Positions 37,371 to 50,104 of a stretch of 64,000 nt of DNA are shown here, piece after piece (position 1 is the first letter of the stretch; each line of letters begins with the position of its first letter). Under the pieces are notes generated by a model, which saw only the letters and a list, made by a program, of their open reading frames with translations, was not told where the DNA came from and made no database searches. The stretch comes from Rotaria macrura (Eukaryota > Rotifera > Eurotatoria > Philodinida > Philodinidae). The DNA is taken from the NCBI GenBank assembly GCA_900239685.1, contig OENT01000614.1, positions 28,361-92,360 on the forward strand, given 5' to 3'. A program made the translations under genes and the position numbers.

Positions 37371-40300
37371 TTAGTGTTTGCTTGAATTTTCAGAACCACC
37401 TGTGTGTTGACTCGATTCCATTGCAGATTCATTTTGCGTAGTTAGATTCGAATTTATATGATTCGTATTATCAGTTGATGTTATTTGTTTACTATCCGTG
37501 ATTGTTGATGGTACGGTTTCTGTACGTACAGTAGTTGTTGTTGTTGTTTCACCACCGTTGCCAATTCGTCTTACAGTACGATATTCTGTTATTGTTTTAC
37601 CGAATGGTTTCGGTGCTACAATCGGCGGTGAACTAGATGTTTGTTGTGATACTGGTGAAGCACGTGTTATCAATTGCTTTCGATCACTTTCGACAGTAAC
37701 CTAAATTTTGCAAATTATTAGCACAATGCCTAGGGAATTAAGATACAGAACAAGATGCAGCAGCTGCTGCCAATCGAACACATACCCCCTATCGAGAGAC
37801 AATTTTTTCTATTATCCTTCACATTATATGTGATAAAGAAATAAGACTTCTATCAAAACAAGACATGATTGATATACAGTCTCCTATCGTATATCAGTGA
37901 TGTTTGACATGGTTTATAGGCGATGTCTATCACATGTAGTACTGATGATTTACAGGAATTCTTTTATCTATGCCTCGAATGATCTCCTTGATTCTGTAAG
38001 ACGATTGATTCATTTAACTGTAAGATAGTATAATTTTATCAAAATGGGTCCACTTTAAATCGAGAATACGATTAATACTTTATGAATCCATATAGATCAC
38101 ATCTTGATGCGTGATGTGAAACTTATGTCCAATGAAAAACTATCTGGCTTACTCAGGAAGTATCCTATTCTTCAATAGGAAATGAAGCATCTAATCGAAG
38201 AGATACGGCTGATTTTTATAAATCCATGCGTGTCTTATATGACGATTTGTGATCATGGTCTTCAATGATCTCTTATCACTAAACTGTTACTTTTAGATTA
38301 TACTTGAGGAAAAAAATGAAATAGAAAATGAATCAATGATCTCTTTAAAATTGATTGCTTACTGAAATATGAGTTGTACGTTCAGTAACTTCAAGCTACA
38401 TTGATAGAAACAAAAAGAGAACAATTAAGATTGAATTTCGATAATTAGGAAAAAAGTCAACCTGTATTGGTGTTGGTGATTTTTCTTTGTCAATTATCAT
38501 TGTTTTCAAATAATCAGTATCAATGGGCTGTAACTCTTGACCTTGTTGCTCTTCTTTTTCGTATTTTTTCAATAAATCATAGGCTTGTTTGCCTTGTGTT
38601 TGTTGTTGAACAACGCTAGCAGTTGATTTTGGTGTCGTTGTTTCAGAAGTTTTTACTACTACTTGCTGTTGTTGTTGTTGTTGTTGTTGTTCGGGAAGTT
38701 TTTCATCTTGATTTGTATTAGTTGAATCGAAAATATTATTTGAATTATTGACAAAACCTTGATCGTCGGTTTCAAATTTTCCGTTACGACTTTTAGCAAC
38801 ACGAAAATAAGATTTATTTTCCGGTTGTTTTTCTTGCTTTTGATAAACTTCAGCACGTTGATTATGATCGTTTACGATAGTAATAAGACCATCTAAAGGT
38901 GCTGGTTTTTTTGGCGTCTTAATGGGTGATACTGTTGGAGGTTCAGCAATACCAGCTTGAATAATTTCATCAACGCAAAAATTTGTCGGTGATCCTTCTC
39001 GTATTTCATTACGTTCAGGTATGGGTGGAGTTGGCGATATTTGAACTGTTGAATAGGGTGATTCGACTTCTTTTAATTCTTTCGTAACTTTCTGAACTTG
39101 TGAATAGATAGGTGTGGGTGATTCTTTTTCCTTAACATTTTCCTGTGTAATCTGTGTTGTTATAATTAATTTTGCAGTTGGAGGCGTTTTCTGTTCCGAT
39201 AAAAGACTCAATATGCGTTGTTCATCATTAGGATTTACTTTTATGCTCAATTTCGGTGATTCAACATTGGTTGTTAGTTTTTGCTCGTCGACAATTTCAT
39301 TCGTTTGAGTTTCTTGAGTAACAGTTGTCGTTGGTAAAACGGGTGCCTTTCGCTTTTGTTTCGTACTATTGATACTTTCTGCTAATGATTCATGACTTTG
39401 ATGATGTTCATTAGATATTTGAGATTCGACAATTTGTTGTTCATTTAATGGTGGACTAACATAGCCAGGGGCTTTCGGTGCACGACGCTTTTTCGTACTT
39501 GATGAACAGTTCGATGTTTGTGATTGTGTATCGAAATTAGGATCATTCCAATAAGCATGAAGAGATGTATGAGATGTAATCGGTCGTGTCGAACGTGTTG
39601 GTAGAGTTGCTGCATTTTGACCTTGTCTTGGTGAATTCGTTGGATTTAATTGAACACTAGCTGGTCTCTGAAGAAGAAAACCAAATTAATCAACATGATG
39701 AAATAGATGAAGCATAGAATGAATGGAATTTCGGCTATTAATCATTCATGTATGTGATACTATTTGAAAACAAGTGAAGGAATTACTGTCATTCCATGTT
39801 CCAGTTAATTAACTTAAAGATGTTGAACATCTTTTAGAAGTATTTTCAAATTGCCCGAGCTATTCTTAATAACTATATTTGTTTTACTATCTATCAAAGA
39901 CATTCGTCATATTTCTATCTACGATTTCTTCTTTGAATACGATACTATTATATATTACGTAACAGAAATTTGACTCGCTTCAATGTGTTTTTCATTGGAA
40001 AGGCTTTCCTTTGTACAGTATTCAACTTAGAAGAGAAAAGGTCACACAAGTGAGTATGAAATTTATCTGATTTTGATGTGAGCCACGACATCTGATACAT
40101 ATCGTAACAATCGAATGACAAGAATACTATGAAACTGTTGGTCATTGAAAATAGATTTTAGTCAACTAAACGTACTCATCGCAAAATAGAATCATTGTTT
40201 TATTTCGAAAATTTTTAGGTTGATCCACTCGTAAGGACGAATAAAACAAATATCAAATTCTTCGAAATACTAGTTGCATAAGAAAGAAAAAAGAACTATA

Positions 40301-42132
40301 TATATATCTGTGCGTCAGAAAATTACATGAAAATTCAAATTGAGAAATTAATAGATTCCGTCAAATAATGTTTTCATAGATTCCATTTTTTTTATTGTTA
40401 TCGCCGTCGAGAATCATAGCTTACATTTTCAGGAAAAATAAATTTACACAAAAAAATGCGAAACGCATAGGGCAAATGACAAGTTTTTATATCGATTTCA
40501 CGTATACCATTATTTTGGTGAAAATTGAAATCGGATGAGTTATATAGTCCGTTCTCTTTCTTTTCCTCTGCAAGAGGCACACAGTAGACAGCCGCTAATT
40601 AAAAAAATCCATTCGAACCGAGGTCATATTTCTGATGGATTGCATGCAATAAAATCGTTTTAAGAAAACCGTAGTCGCACAAAAGAATATTATTAGTTTC
40701 TTGAATAGCTTGTAAAAAGAAAGCTAGAGAACAGCAGACATTCGAATTATCTTTTTAAACAACATTAACAAGATAGAAATAAATATACTGAGAATCACTT
40801 CAAAGAGTCTCATAAAACTTTCATGACATTATCGAATATATTTTACTTTGACCAAACCTCGAAACTGTCTGTGAGATGTCACGGATTCAAAATGAACAGC
40901 TAATGAATTTCGAACTTTACTCGAAACTTACCTGTTTGCTAGTAGTTGATTCTTGTTGTTCGTTTTGTACTTCTTGAGTTGTTTCTCTTGGTGGTTGACT
41001 TTCTGACCGTACACGATAAAGCCGATCGAATGATTGTAATTGATTTCTATGATTCTCAATGTCTATGTTAGACAATATAAATGAGAATGTAGAAGATTAT
41101 AACATGTTCAAAAAACAAAATGAGCTACTTTGTTTCAGATGAACTAATGTAAGTTCATTTGTTTTATATTCAGCTAATGATAATCCAAGTAATAAGGGTT
41201 GATCAAGTCTTTTCGGTAAACATAATGCATATCGATTTGAATCGGCATATTTTTTTTGTTTACATATTTGTTCTTTTATTTCATAGAGTGGTAATGTTGG
41301 ATCGATGCGTAATAATATTTTTTGTGCATCGGGTAAATTAACTTGTAGACGAACTGTTATCTATTGTAAACGAAAAAATGGACATTGAAGAAACCAAATA
41401 TTATACGTATATTTGAACATACTTCGAATGGTTGAGTTTTCGATTTGGATGAAGGATTAACATGTGATGTATCCTTCGGAAGTAGACTAATGGTTGACGA
41501 ACCTAAAAATAAAAATAAAAATAAAAATGAAGACGAAGTTTTTGTACATGCAGCAGAAAGATATATCTATAAAATAAGCAGCACACACACGCACAGACAG
41601 ACACACAGACATAAACAAATGAAGAAGAAATGTATAAAAGAAATTACCGTTAATTTGTGGTAATTGACAGCTTTGAACTGAAACAATGCAAAAAGATTTT
41701 TATGGAATCCTTTCACTATCCGAGTCTTTTTCGAAAATTTCAATGAGAAAAAAATCATAACACGAATATAACGTACTGATCTGTCCCACGGTTTGATTAG
41801 CCTTGAATTGAATAACGTGTTGATTTGAGTCAAGTACCACGAGCGAATATCTGCTCGGATTAAGTTTCGTCAATGATGCCGCTTGCACAAGTAAGTCCAT
41901 CATTGGCGTACTAAATAGAAATTTCAATGATTTTATGTCGAATGTAAAGATTTAACAAGTTAAGTAATTACTTAGCATCAACACTAATAACAGATGGAAC
42001 ACCATTTGGCAAGATTAACGTCAATTGCATCTTACCAGCTTGTTCCGGTACGTGTTGTTGATGATAAAATACTTCATGACCATGACCATGACGATGATGA
42101 GACGGACTTTGATCCAGAATGGGCATCATCAT
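37371..42132 (-). CDS. COBL: Cordon-bleu-like (COBL) protein
   Basis: Nine minus-strand exons: 41972-42132, 41777-41910, 41648-41677, 41423-41502, 41129-41360, 40932-41062, 38462-39667, 38363-38395 and 37371-37700; 778 aa. An in-frame stop lies upstream of the MMM start. The N-terminus has the Cobl ubiquitin-like fold: MQLTLILPNGVPSVISVDA, then TPMMDLLVQAASLTKLNPSR and YSLVVLDSN (about residues 35-100). A second similar unit is at about 136-212 (ITVRLQVNLPDAQKILLRID, ALCLPKRLDQPL). Two proline/basic boxes, KKRRAPKAP (about 315) and KRKAPVLP (about 361), match the KRAP boxes of cordon-bleu. The remainder is disordered, with a run of ten Gln. COBL proteins organise actin, and vertebrate COBL nucleates filaments through C-terminal WH2 repeats; I see no clear WH2 here, so nucleation is not supported. 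Names such as COBLL1 are equally possible. Confidence 0.82.
41580..41612. repeat. CA/CAGA microsatellite in COBL-like intron
   Basis: An irregular CACA/CAGACA run inside the intron between 41502 and 41648, flanked by an AAAAATA-type repeat at about 41506-41527. It has no evident function. Confidence 0.6.
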
Positions 42133-44082
42133 CAAGAGATATAAAGTATTCTTTCTTCAAGTCAACAAAATGTAACCAAAAAAATACAGAAAAAAAATCT
42201 AGAATAAAAATTCATCCATCATTTCAAATGTCACACGATCTCAGGAGATATGACTACATCCGGCCTGACTCGCTTTTTCTTATTTTGATCATAGTATGTA
42301 ACGACATATCGTCGTTCTTCACAAATATTTTACTGAATCGAACAGCGGTTTATGCAGCACACGCACAATCACTACTTATGCTGCCACTTCTATTTCTATT
42401 ACTATTGACATAGTCCAATTTGGCTTGCTTGTGACGATAAGATGCGACTCGTGTTTTTTCTTCTCGTTTTTTTTCTTTTCACACGCACATAGACACACAA
42501 CCGCGACATACTATTTCGAAAATAGTCATTTTCTTTCTGCGCTCGATTTTTTTCTTCGCGTTCTCTCTCACTTTCACTATTCGAAATAAAATCGATGGAC
42601 TGTGTACGCGAGATGAATGAATAACCAACCACACAGTCTGTTGTTGCTCTGAGGTTGATATCGGAGTGTTGTTGTTTTTTTTATGATTATAGACACACAT
42701 AGAAAAAGCAAGAAAGAGTCCGTGATCATTCCTTTCATATCATTTGTTTTTCTTATCTATCTATTCCTCTGTTGTTTAGTGTTTTTGATTCTCCTCGTCC
42801 TCGACAAGAGATAGTGCTTGTATATAAGTGTGTGTGTGTGTGTGTCGATTTTTTTTGAGGCCATACGTATACATATACTCTCGCTTCTTACTGACGTCAG
42901 AGAATGTTTACATAATTGGATCATCACTTTTCACGTAATCGACATTCACGACAATAGTTTGAACTAATACAATAGATTAGTTTCTTCTGTGAACGTGTCT
43001 CATTTTTCTTCGGGTTAGATGTCTTTACCCTTGCGGATAGTATAAGTTAAGTGAAAAAAAAAGAAAGCAAATGCATAACTAACTAGTACTCGCATTCATT
43101 TCAATCGAGAAACGATAGTGGTCATGATAAAAGAAACTAAATGATTATTAATGAGAACTAATTTATCATGTTGACCGACAATCTATTCTAACGGAGAGAG
43201 AAGTCGTCAAAGAAATAAATGCATTAAACGAAAAGAAAAAAAAATTCGATGATGCAACCGACAGCTACTCACCTTAGCTGTCCGGAAGAATTCTTTTACT
43301 CTGTTATACTTTGCCATTTTTCTCTATTCTCCATTACTCTTCCAAATTATGAACGAGAAAGGATAAGGGCGAACACAAGGGACCCAGTACTATGTATATA
43401 TGAGTAATCAGAAGAAGAGATGCAAAAACGAGAGACAGAGGGAGAAAGAAAAAACGAGAAAAAAAGTTGCGTTGCCAGTGCTAAACTACTTCGGCGACCA
43501 TCATCATAACGATGCGAACAGTCGTCACCGTCAGTAGAAAAACGAACGGAAGAAAAAGGATAAAAAAATGCCATACCGCGGTAGTCAGTCGTCAAAAATT
43601 GATCTTTTCTATATCTATAACACTGAGTGTGCATGACACTCCAGAGATTAAATCTCTCTGTTTCGTTCTCTATTCTTTCATTCGTATCCACAAAGCATCA
43701 ATGACATGACAATAAGAAGAGCCATGCCAATGGTATATTAATATATACAAATATATATATATGTATGTAGCACGCAACTAAAAGAGTTAAAAATCAAGTC
43801 AATCTTATTAACGATGCATAAATATACATGAAGATACGAATGTATTGAGGATTTTTTTTCTACTGATTTTAAGTTCCGTAGGAAATAAGTTAAAAGAAAA
43901 AAATAATAATTTAGGAATGTATGTATGGAAGTCGTATTTTTTAGAACAAAAACAAAGCGTAGTAAAATTAAAATCACAACGTAAATCAAATGGTGGATCT
44001 ACAAAAAAGAAAGAACTATGGAATGAATCAAAATAAAGTATTAAATAGAATAAATGTCATTATCAAATCAATTATTGTAGTA
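42133..44082. other. Upstream region of the COBL-like gene
   Basis: About 1.95 kb without a supported gene. It has a TG repeat at about 42827-42844, many AT microsatellites near 43740-43765, and the 3' end of GOT1. The promoter of the COBL-like gene should lie here. Confidence 0.4.
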
Positions 44083-45525
44083 TTAAAGTTTAGGATCATC
44101 GGCTACTGTGGTAATCACATCATAAAATCTTTGTGCAACTTCATCAGCATTTCTTGGAGTTACAGCGCACACATTAATGCGACCATCACTCATGATATAT
44201 ATGTGATGTTGTTGCATTAGTACTTGACATTGACGAGGATTAAGACCCGTATAAGCAAACATACCTAATTTTTCGGAAAAAAAAGGAATTGAAACTAATA
44301 GATATTTAATTTTCTATTATATAAAAACAACATTTTACCTGTTTGTTGAATGATATGTTCCCATGTTCCAGGTGTACCTAATTGTTTCAACTTATTATAA
44401 AATAATTGTCTCATAGCATGTATACGTTCATACATGGCTCGTACATTATTCTTCCATTCGCCTAATAACGTTGGATTATTCAGAATAGTTGCAACAATAT
44501 AAGCACCATGTGCTGGTGGATTCGAGTAATTTCGTCGAATAATGGTGGCCATTTGTGTACGAAATTTTTGTATTATATCACGAGATTCAAATATGCCTAC
44601 TAGATGACCGATACGTTCATTATATAAACTAAAATTTTTTGCAAATGATTGAGCAATAAACATTTCATGCTTGGCTTCGTGTGCAAAATAACGTATGGCC
44701 CATGCATCTTGATCAAGATCACCACTCGAAAAACCTTGATAAGCAATGTCGAAAAATGGTACTAATTGACGTGATTTACATGTGTCCGATATACGGATCC
44801 ACTGTTCACGTGTAGGATCACAGCCAGTTGGATTGTGCTTAAAAAAATCCGACAAAAAAAGAACTGTATTCAAATAAAATATAGCAAATATTCAATTTGA
44901 CTTACAGCACAAGCATGAAGTATTACAATGGATTTCGGTGGTGCCGCTTCAAGATCAGTAATAAGACCTTCAATATCAAGACGAAGTTTGTCTTTACTCC
45001 AATATCTGTATTTCCGTACTTCGAATCCGGTCGTTTGCAAAATAGATTCATGATTACCTATAAAAAACAAAAGTTAAACAATAAAAATAATTATCGATAA
45101 TATGTTTGCTATCGTTTTTCTTTCTAACCCCATGTTGGTGATGATACATAACCAACACGAAAACCATTTCGATGAAGAAAATCGAAACCAATACGAAGTG
45201 CACCAGTTCCACTTAAAGATTGTATGGAACAAGCACGATTTTCAACGATAGCTGATGATTGTTCACCAAGAACCAATTTTAAACATGCTGTGCAGAATGC
45301 GTCGAGTCCAGTACCTTTCAAATAATTTTTTGTTAATGTTAAATCTTGTGCCATTTGTTGTTCGACGGATCGAACGACCGGTAATGTTAAAGTTTTTGAA
45401 TTTTCATCTTGATAAACTCCTACAGTTAAGTTAACTTTTGATGGGTTGGCATCTTGATTAAATAGCTCTGTTAAATGAAAGACTTCAATCGGTGGATCTG
45501 TTTGAATATTATTAAAAAAACCCAT
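44083..45525 (-). CDS. GOT1: Aspartate aminotransferase, cytosolic type
   Basis: Four minus-strand exons: 45129-45525, 44906-45057, 44339-44837 and 44083-44264; 409 aa against about 412 in human GOT1. The PLP enzyme interconverts aspartate plus 2-oxoglutarate and oxaloacetate plus glutamate, part of the malate-aspartate shuttle. Key residues: HNPTG at 184-188, DIAY with Asp213 and Tyr216 for the cofactor ring, and Schiff-base lysine Lys250 in IAQSFAKNFSLYNERIG, followed by the substrate arginine region SDGRINVCAVTPRN. No presequence precedes MGFFNNIQTDPPIEVFHLTE, so the protein should be cytosolic. Introns are 71, 68 and 74 nt. The family-typical Ser before the lysine (SFSKN) is Ala here. Confidence 0.95.
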
Positions 45526-45541
45526 GAGACTGAATCTATAT

Positions 45542-45554
45542 CTAAAAAATAAAC
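45542..45554 (-). promoter_or_regulatory. Splice acceptor 16 nt before the GOT1 ATG
   Basis: On the minus strand GTTTATTTTTTAG ends at 45542, 16 nt before the GOT1 ATG. As with CEPT1, NudE and CBX, no upstream exon is obvious. It is a trans-splice or 5' UTR intron acceptor. Confidence 0.5.
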
Positions 45555-48500
45555 CACCGAAATAATAAAAGAAAATTCTATCTATAAATGCACTAGTATT
45601 TATTTAACCTTCATTTTCTGTTTTGTTTTCAAATCAACAAAAACACCTGCTGTTGATGACATTCGTTATCAATGCTGATGAAGCATTGTTTAGAGTCCTA
45701 CAGTCATACACTCACAGATAGAGTGATGTGATCAAAAGGATTTTGAGGGATGTACTGGTACAGAGAAAGAAATACAAAAGTAAATGAAAATAAAGACGGC
45801 ATATACGTTCGATAATCAATAGGATAAGACGACGATGAATGAATGCATGATTAATGGATTTTGTGTGCAGATAAAATAAAATGATAGCAGAAATAACGAT
45901 TCGTATGTTTTATATAAACAAAGTATAAACTATGAGGATAATACTTCACTTCGGTTGATTACTGACATATCAAGAGATTCCTACGAAAGAATGCTATTCA
46001 AAGTGTTTTTGTCAACGATAGATACTCATTATGCATTTACAATGTTTCCTCAGTCGTCAAAAACGCTTTGTTCGTTTTCCTCATCGATAAAAAGATTCCT
46101 CACATAAACATAACTCGTGTAATCTACGAACATTCTTTCACATAGTGAGTAATGTCCTTGTACAAGTGAATATAAGACTACGATTTATAGAGGTTAATAT
46201 CAAAACTAAGAATTTTTCTTCTGATACAAATCATAAGATTCCGGTCGATCTTATTCACTCGTCAATACCTAAATGATTTACAAAAATTATAATGATATCT
46301 AATATATATTACTTAAAGAGCTTTCATCAAACTACTCTAGAATGATGACGGGTTGTTCTGCAAGAAGAAGCTCTCTTTTTATAGGTTCTAACTGGATATT
46401 TTTTTTCTTTTGAAACGTTAATTAGTTCACTGAAGAAGAACTCGTAAAAAATGGAAACCCTCGTAGACAAAAAAGAAACCTTATTGTAATAGCATCTTTA
46501 ATTTTCAAAAATATTTTCAACTAGTGGACAAGAAAGAGTGAATTTTTTAGTAATACCTTATTATCGCGTTCGATTTTTTTTTCTCGAAAGGATTCAATGT
46601 TATGTTTTATTTGCTTGAAAAATAAGCTCAAGTGTCTGTCATAAAGATCGAAGAAAGCGAGACCAACATTTTACAAATGCAACAAACATATAGAAATCCT
46701 GCATTTTTGCTTATTCGTTTCCAAATAGAGAAAAAAAGACAACGGTTGTATTCATTTTCTAGAACTTCAATAAGTCGATCGTACCTGGTATGCTCGTCAG
46801 GAAACATAGTTGCTATAAATATGATCGCTAAATACAGATTGCATGTTTTCAATTAACACTCACTCTTCTTGCCTTTACTTTGAAACGTCGGAAAAGCTCT
46901 TATTTCACACAATCTAATTGCTAGACGATAATCCTTGAAGGTGAAAGTCACGCATAAACTGGTACCGACGGAAGAGAACTTACGTTTACAAAATTCTAGT
47001 TTTCAACTTATGTCATCTATTTTTCTGTTCTTTCTGAATAGATTATCAAAGATAAAGCAAGAATATTCTATTGAAATCAAAGCTTTCGTTCCTATTGGTT
47101 GACTTACCTAGAAAGTTCTTCATAAATTCGTGCGATTCGAATGTTTATAAATCGTTAAACAAAACTGACTACTCTAAGGATCGTAGCTGTGGCGGGGATA
47201 AATTTCATTTCATACGACCCTTAGGAAATCAGTTACCATATTGCATCGTATAATCAACCGAGGCTTTCCTTTTTTGCGTTCAGAATGATAAAAATCTAGG
47301 TTTCAGATCGTTTTGACATTCTAGATTTTTAAAATAACGTGAAAATTCTATGATCTGCAAATTATTTTTGAAGATAAATTTCTATATTCTAATTACTATG
47401 TGAGCTCTACATCTTTGTGGTCGATTTTTAAAATAATTTTACATTTCAGTTTAAAAAAATATTCATTATTGTTCAGAAAAATCAAATCTACTAGAAACTA
47501 AGAAATATACCAATGTCATACAATTTTCGAAACAGAGTTCAGTCATAAGAACGACAAGTCTAACTCGTTCCATGTAATAATCAATTGATATTGCATGTTC
47601 ATAAGATTACTACTATAAACTGTTTATCTTGATATTGATATTGAACACTGCAAAAAAAAAGAAATTTCCGGCCGGAATCAACGGAAACTAGAGAAGATAT
47701 TTGGGCAATGCAGAGACTCTCATTCTCTATAAGCTATCTATTAGAATAAGAAAAGTAACTATAAATAAATATCAACAAAAAAAATGATAATCATACATAA
47801 AAAACGAACGTGTGATGATCCGACATCTACACACGAATGTAAATGTTGATGATTTCTATTTGTGTCGTGCCGATTCTCGTTTTTCTTTGTTCTATTTGAT
47901 GATAAATATAAATATATGTATCACTATTTGGTTTATACTCAAAAAAAAATAATAAAACAGTGTATATTCTTCTTCTAAAGAAATCATTTTTTTGTCCTTA
48001 AAATATCAAGTTACAATAAGTAGATTATGAAACTTGATTTAAAATAAAAAAAGGAGTCATTAAAACCCTCCCTCTATAGAATTTAATTTCATCAAACAAC
48101 ATTCTTAATGTTGCACCGACGAATAGAAACGCGAGCATAACTTTTTTCTTCTTGGTTGAATAAAATTCATTTAGTTATCTATGGAAAAGATTTTTATAGT
48201 GAAACTTACGGTTAAGAACAATATTAGTGTCGACATTCACCTAAGGTACGACCGATGAGAAAATCAATTTATAAGAAAAATTATAGATGGAGGTTTGTTT
48301 TCAGCTATTTTAACTTTGAATTCCGAAACAAACAACTGTTGTGTTAAGAGTCAACATTGAATAATGTCTCGAGTGTAATATTTTTGACATTAATGTTTAC
48401 ACTAGACTGCCTCGGAGCTCAGTACAAAAGTTCTGGTCGAATGACTCGTACTACAAGCCTTCCAGTATTACTTCGATATACAATGAGTCGTAATATTACT

Positions 48501-50072
48501 ATAGTTATATTTAATTAGTGAGTTCAATTCTCGATAGCGATTCTAAACATGATATTTCTTTCGGAACTGAAGGTCAAAGTCGCACCATTTGAATTTGCAT
48601 GCATCGGTTTTCTTTTACATAGAATTTCTCTAACATCAAGGATCAATTCTTTTACGACAAATGAAATCAAACGAAATCTTGAGTTAGCCGAGATTTTTAT
48701 TGCTTCTGATGTCCTTCCTTTCTAGTACACTATATAAGCAAAGTTCCACTCAAAAAAGAAAACTTCTCAAAGAGTAAAAGAAATTCATTCTCTTCAAGAT
48801 GATTAGATTAGCACCACTCAACCATAAAAAAAACTTGAGCGCAAATTTTTGTTAGACTAAAATTTATGATTACAGTCGACCTTTCATGCTTTCCTGAAAC
48901 AGGATTTGAAAACAGTCACACGAATAGAATTCAGTTTCATCAAAAACTAAATCATTTTAAAAAGTAAAATTTTCTTCAGAAAAGAGCAAACTAGGTCATA
49001 TGTTTTCTTTGTTTCTTACAAGCATTTTGATATGCACTCAATGTCTAAGGACATAAGCAACGATAGTTTTATGAAATTCTATCATGCAGTAAATCGAAGT
49101 AATAAAAACGAAAAGTTAAGCACACAGATCGCATGAAATACTCGAGATAATATGAAAACAACAGAGAACACTGGTTAGTAACTGCTGGTGAATAAGGTCT
49201 TCTTTTAAGGGAGGTTAAAGATTAATGAATAGTTATCTCGTCTGTATAAAGATAACATCTTTATCAGGACTCTTCGACTGAAGAAAACGACGTAAATCGA
49301 ACGAAGAATACAATGAAGAAGATTCAATTATGTTACTACGTGATTTGTAGTCATGAAAGAAAAGAAAAATATATGAATGAGAATGTCTTACTATGTTAAG
49401 CCTTGCATTGGTATCGTATGATCCGTAGTCTAAATAAGAAATTCCATGATCGAAAATACATACGATGGTAGTTAATACTCTGTAATTGTCGCCATCTTTT
49501 TGTCTGTTTTTTGTTGCTACCTTCTTCTTTCTGTTTCCATACTCATCCAGCAATGGACATGAAATAACATATAAAAATTCATTGCGATATAAAAAGATGT
49601 CGCCATTGGATGTCTTCAGCCGTAACAACTTTATACCTATAGTCATCGAATTACTGAAGTATTCCATCCTGATAAGATCATTTTTAGTCTTTATTACGTA
49701 TTCTCTATGAATGGGAAAAAACTCATTCGAACATTCCTATCGATTTCAAATTCGAATAGCTCACAACGAGTTATTTTCCTACTTAATTAGTTATATATTG
49801 CATATCTATCATTTTTATGAATAATTCTTATTTCTTAAACGCATATTTCGAACTGCAATGTTTTGAGTAAAATACTCATGATTCCTTAGCTTTCATAATC
49901 AAACAGATAAACATGGGAAAGACGATTTAACGTGATTCAAATTCAAGAAAACGATTCGAAAATGATTGACGACAAACTCTAGCATAGTTTACCATAGTGA
50001 CAATTATCGCTGAAAAGGCAGGAATGTAGCTAGCGGAAGTTTTCAAATGAATAATACGATAGGGAAACTTCA

Positions 50073-50104
<32 letters not shown>

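Noticed and set aside
43347..43691. Minus-strand frame of 114 codons upstream of the COBL-like gene
   Set aside because: Composition is Ser/Phe/Arg-rich from low-complexity DNA, with no domain and no splice connection.
47660..47690. TTCCGGCCGGAA palindrome preceded by CACTGCAAAAA
   Set aside because: It resembles the end of the CACTGT-type element, but no partner terminus was found nearby.
49233..49667. Minus-strand frame of 144 codons
   Set aside because: No domain, no conserved pattern and low-complexity AT-rich codons; it may be chance or an old relic, so it is not called as a gene.
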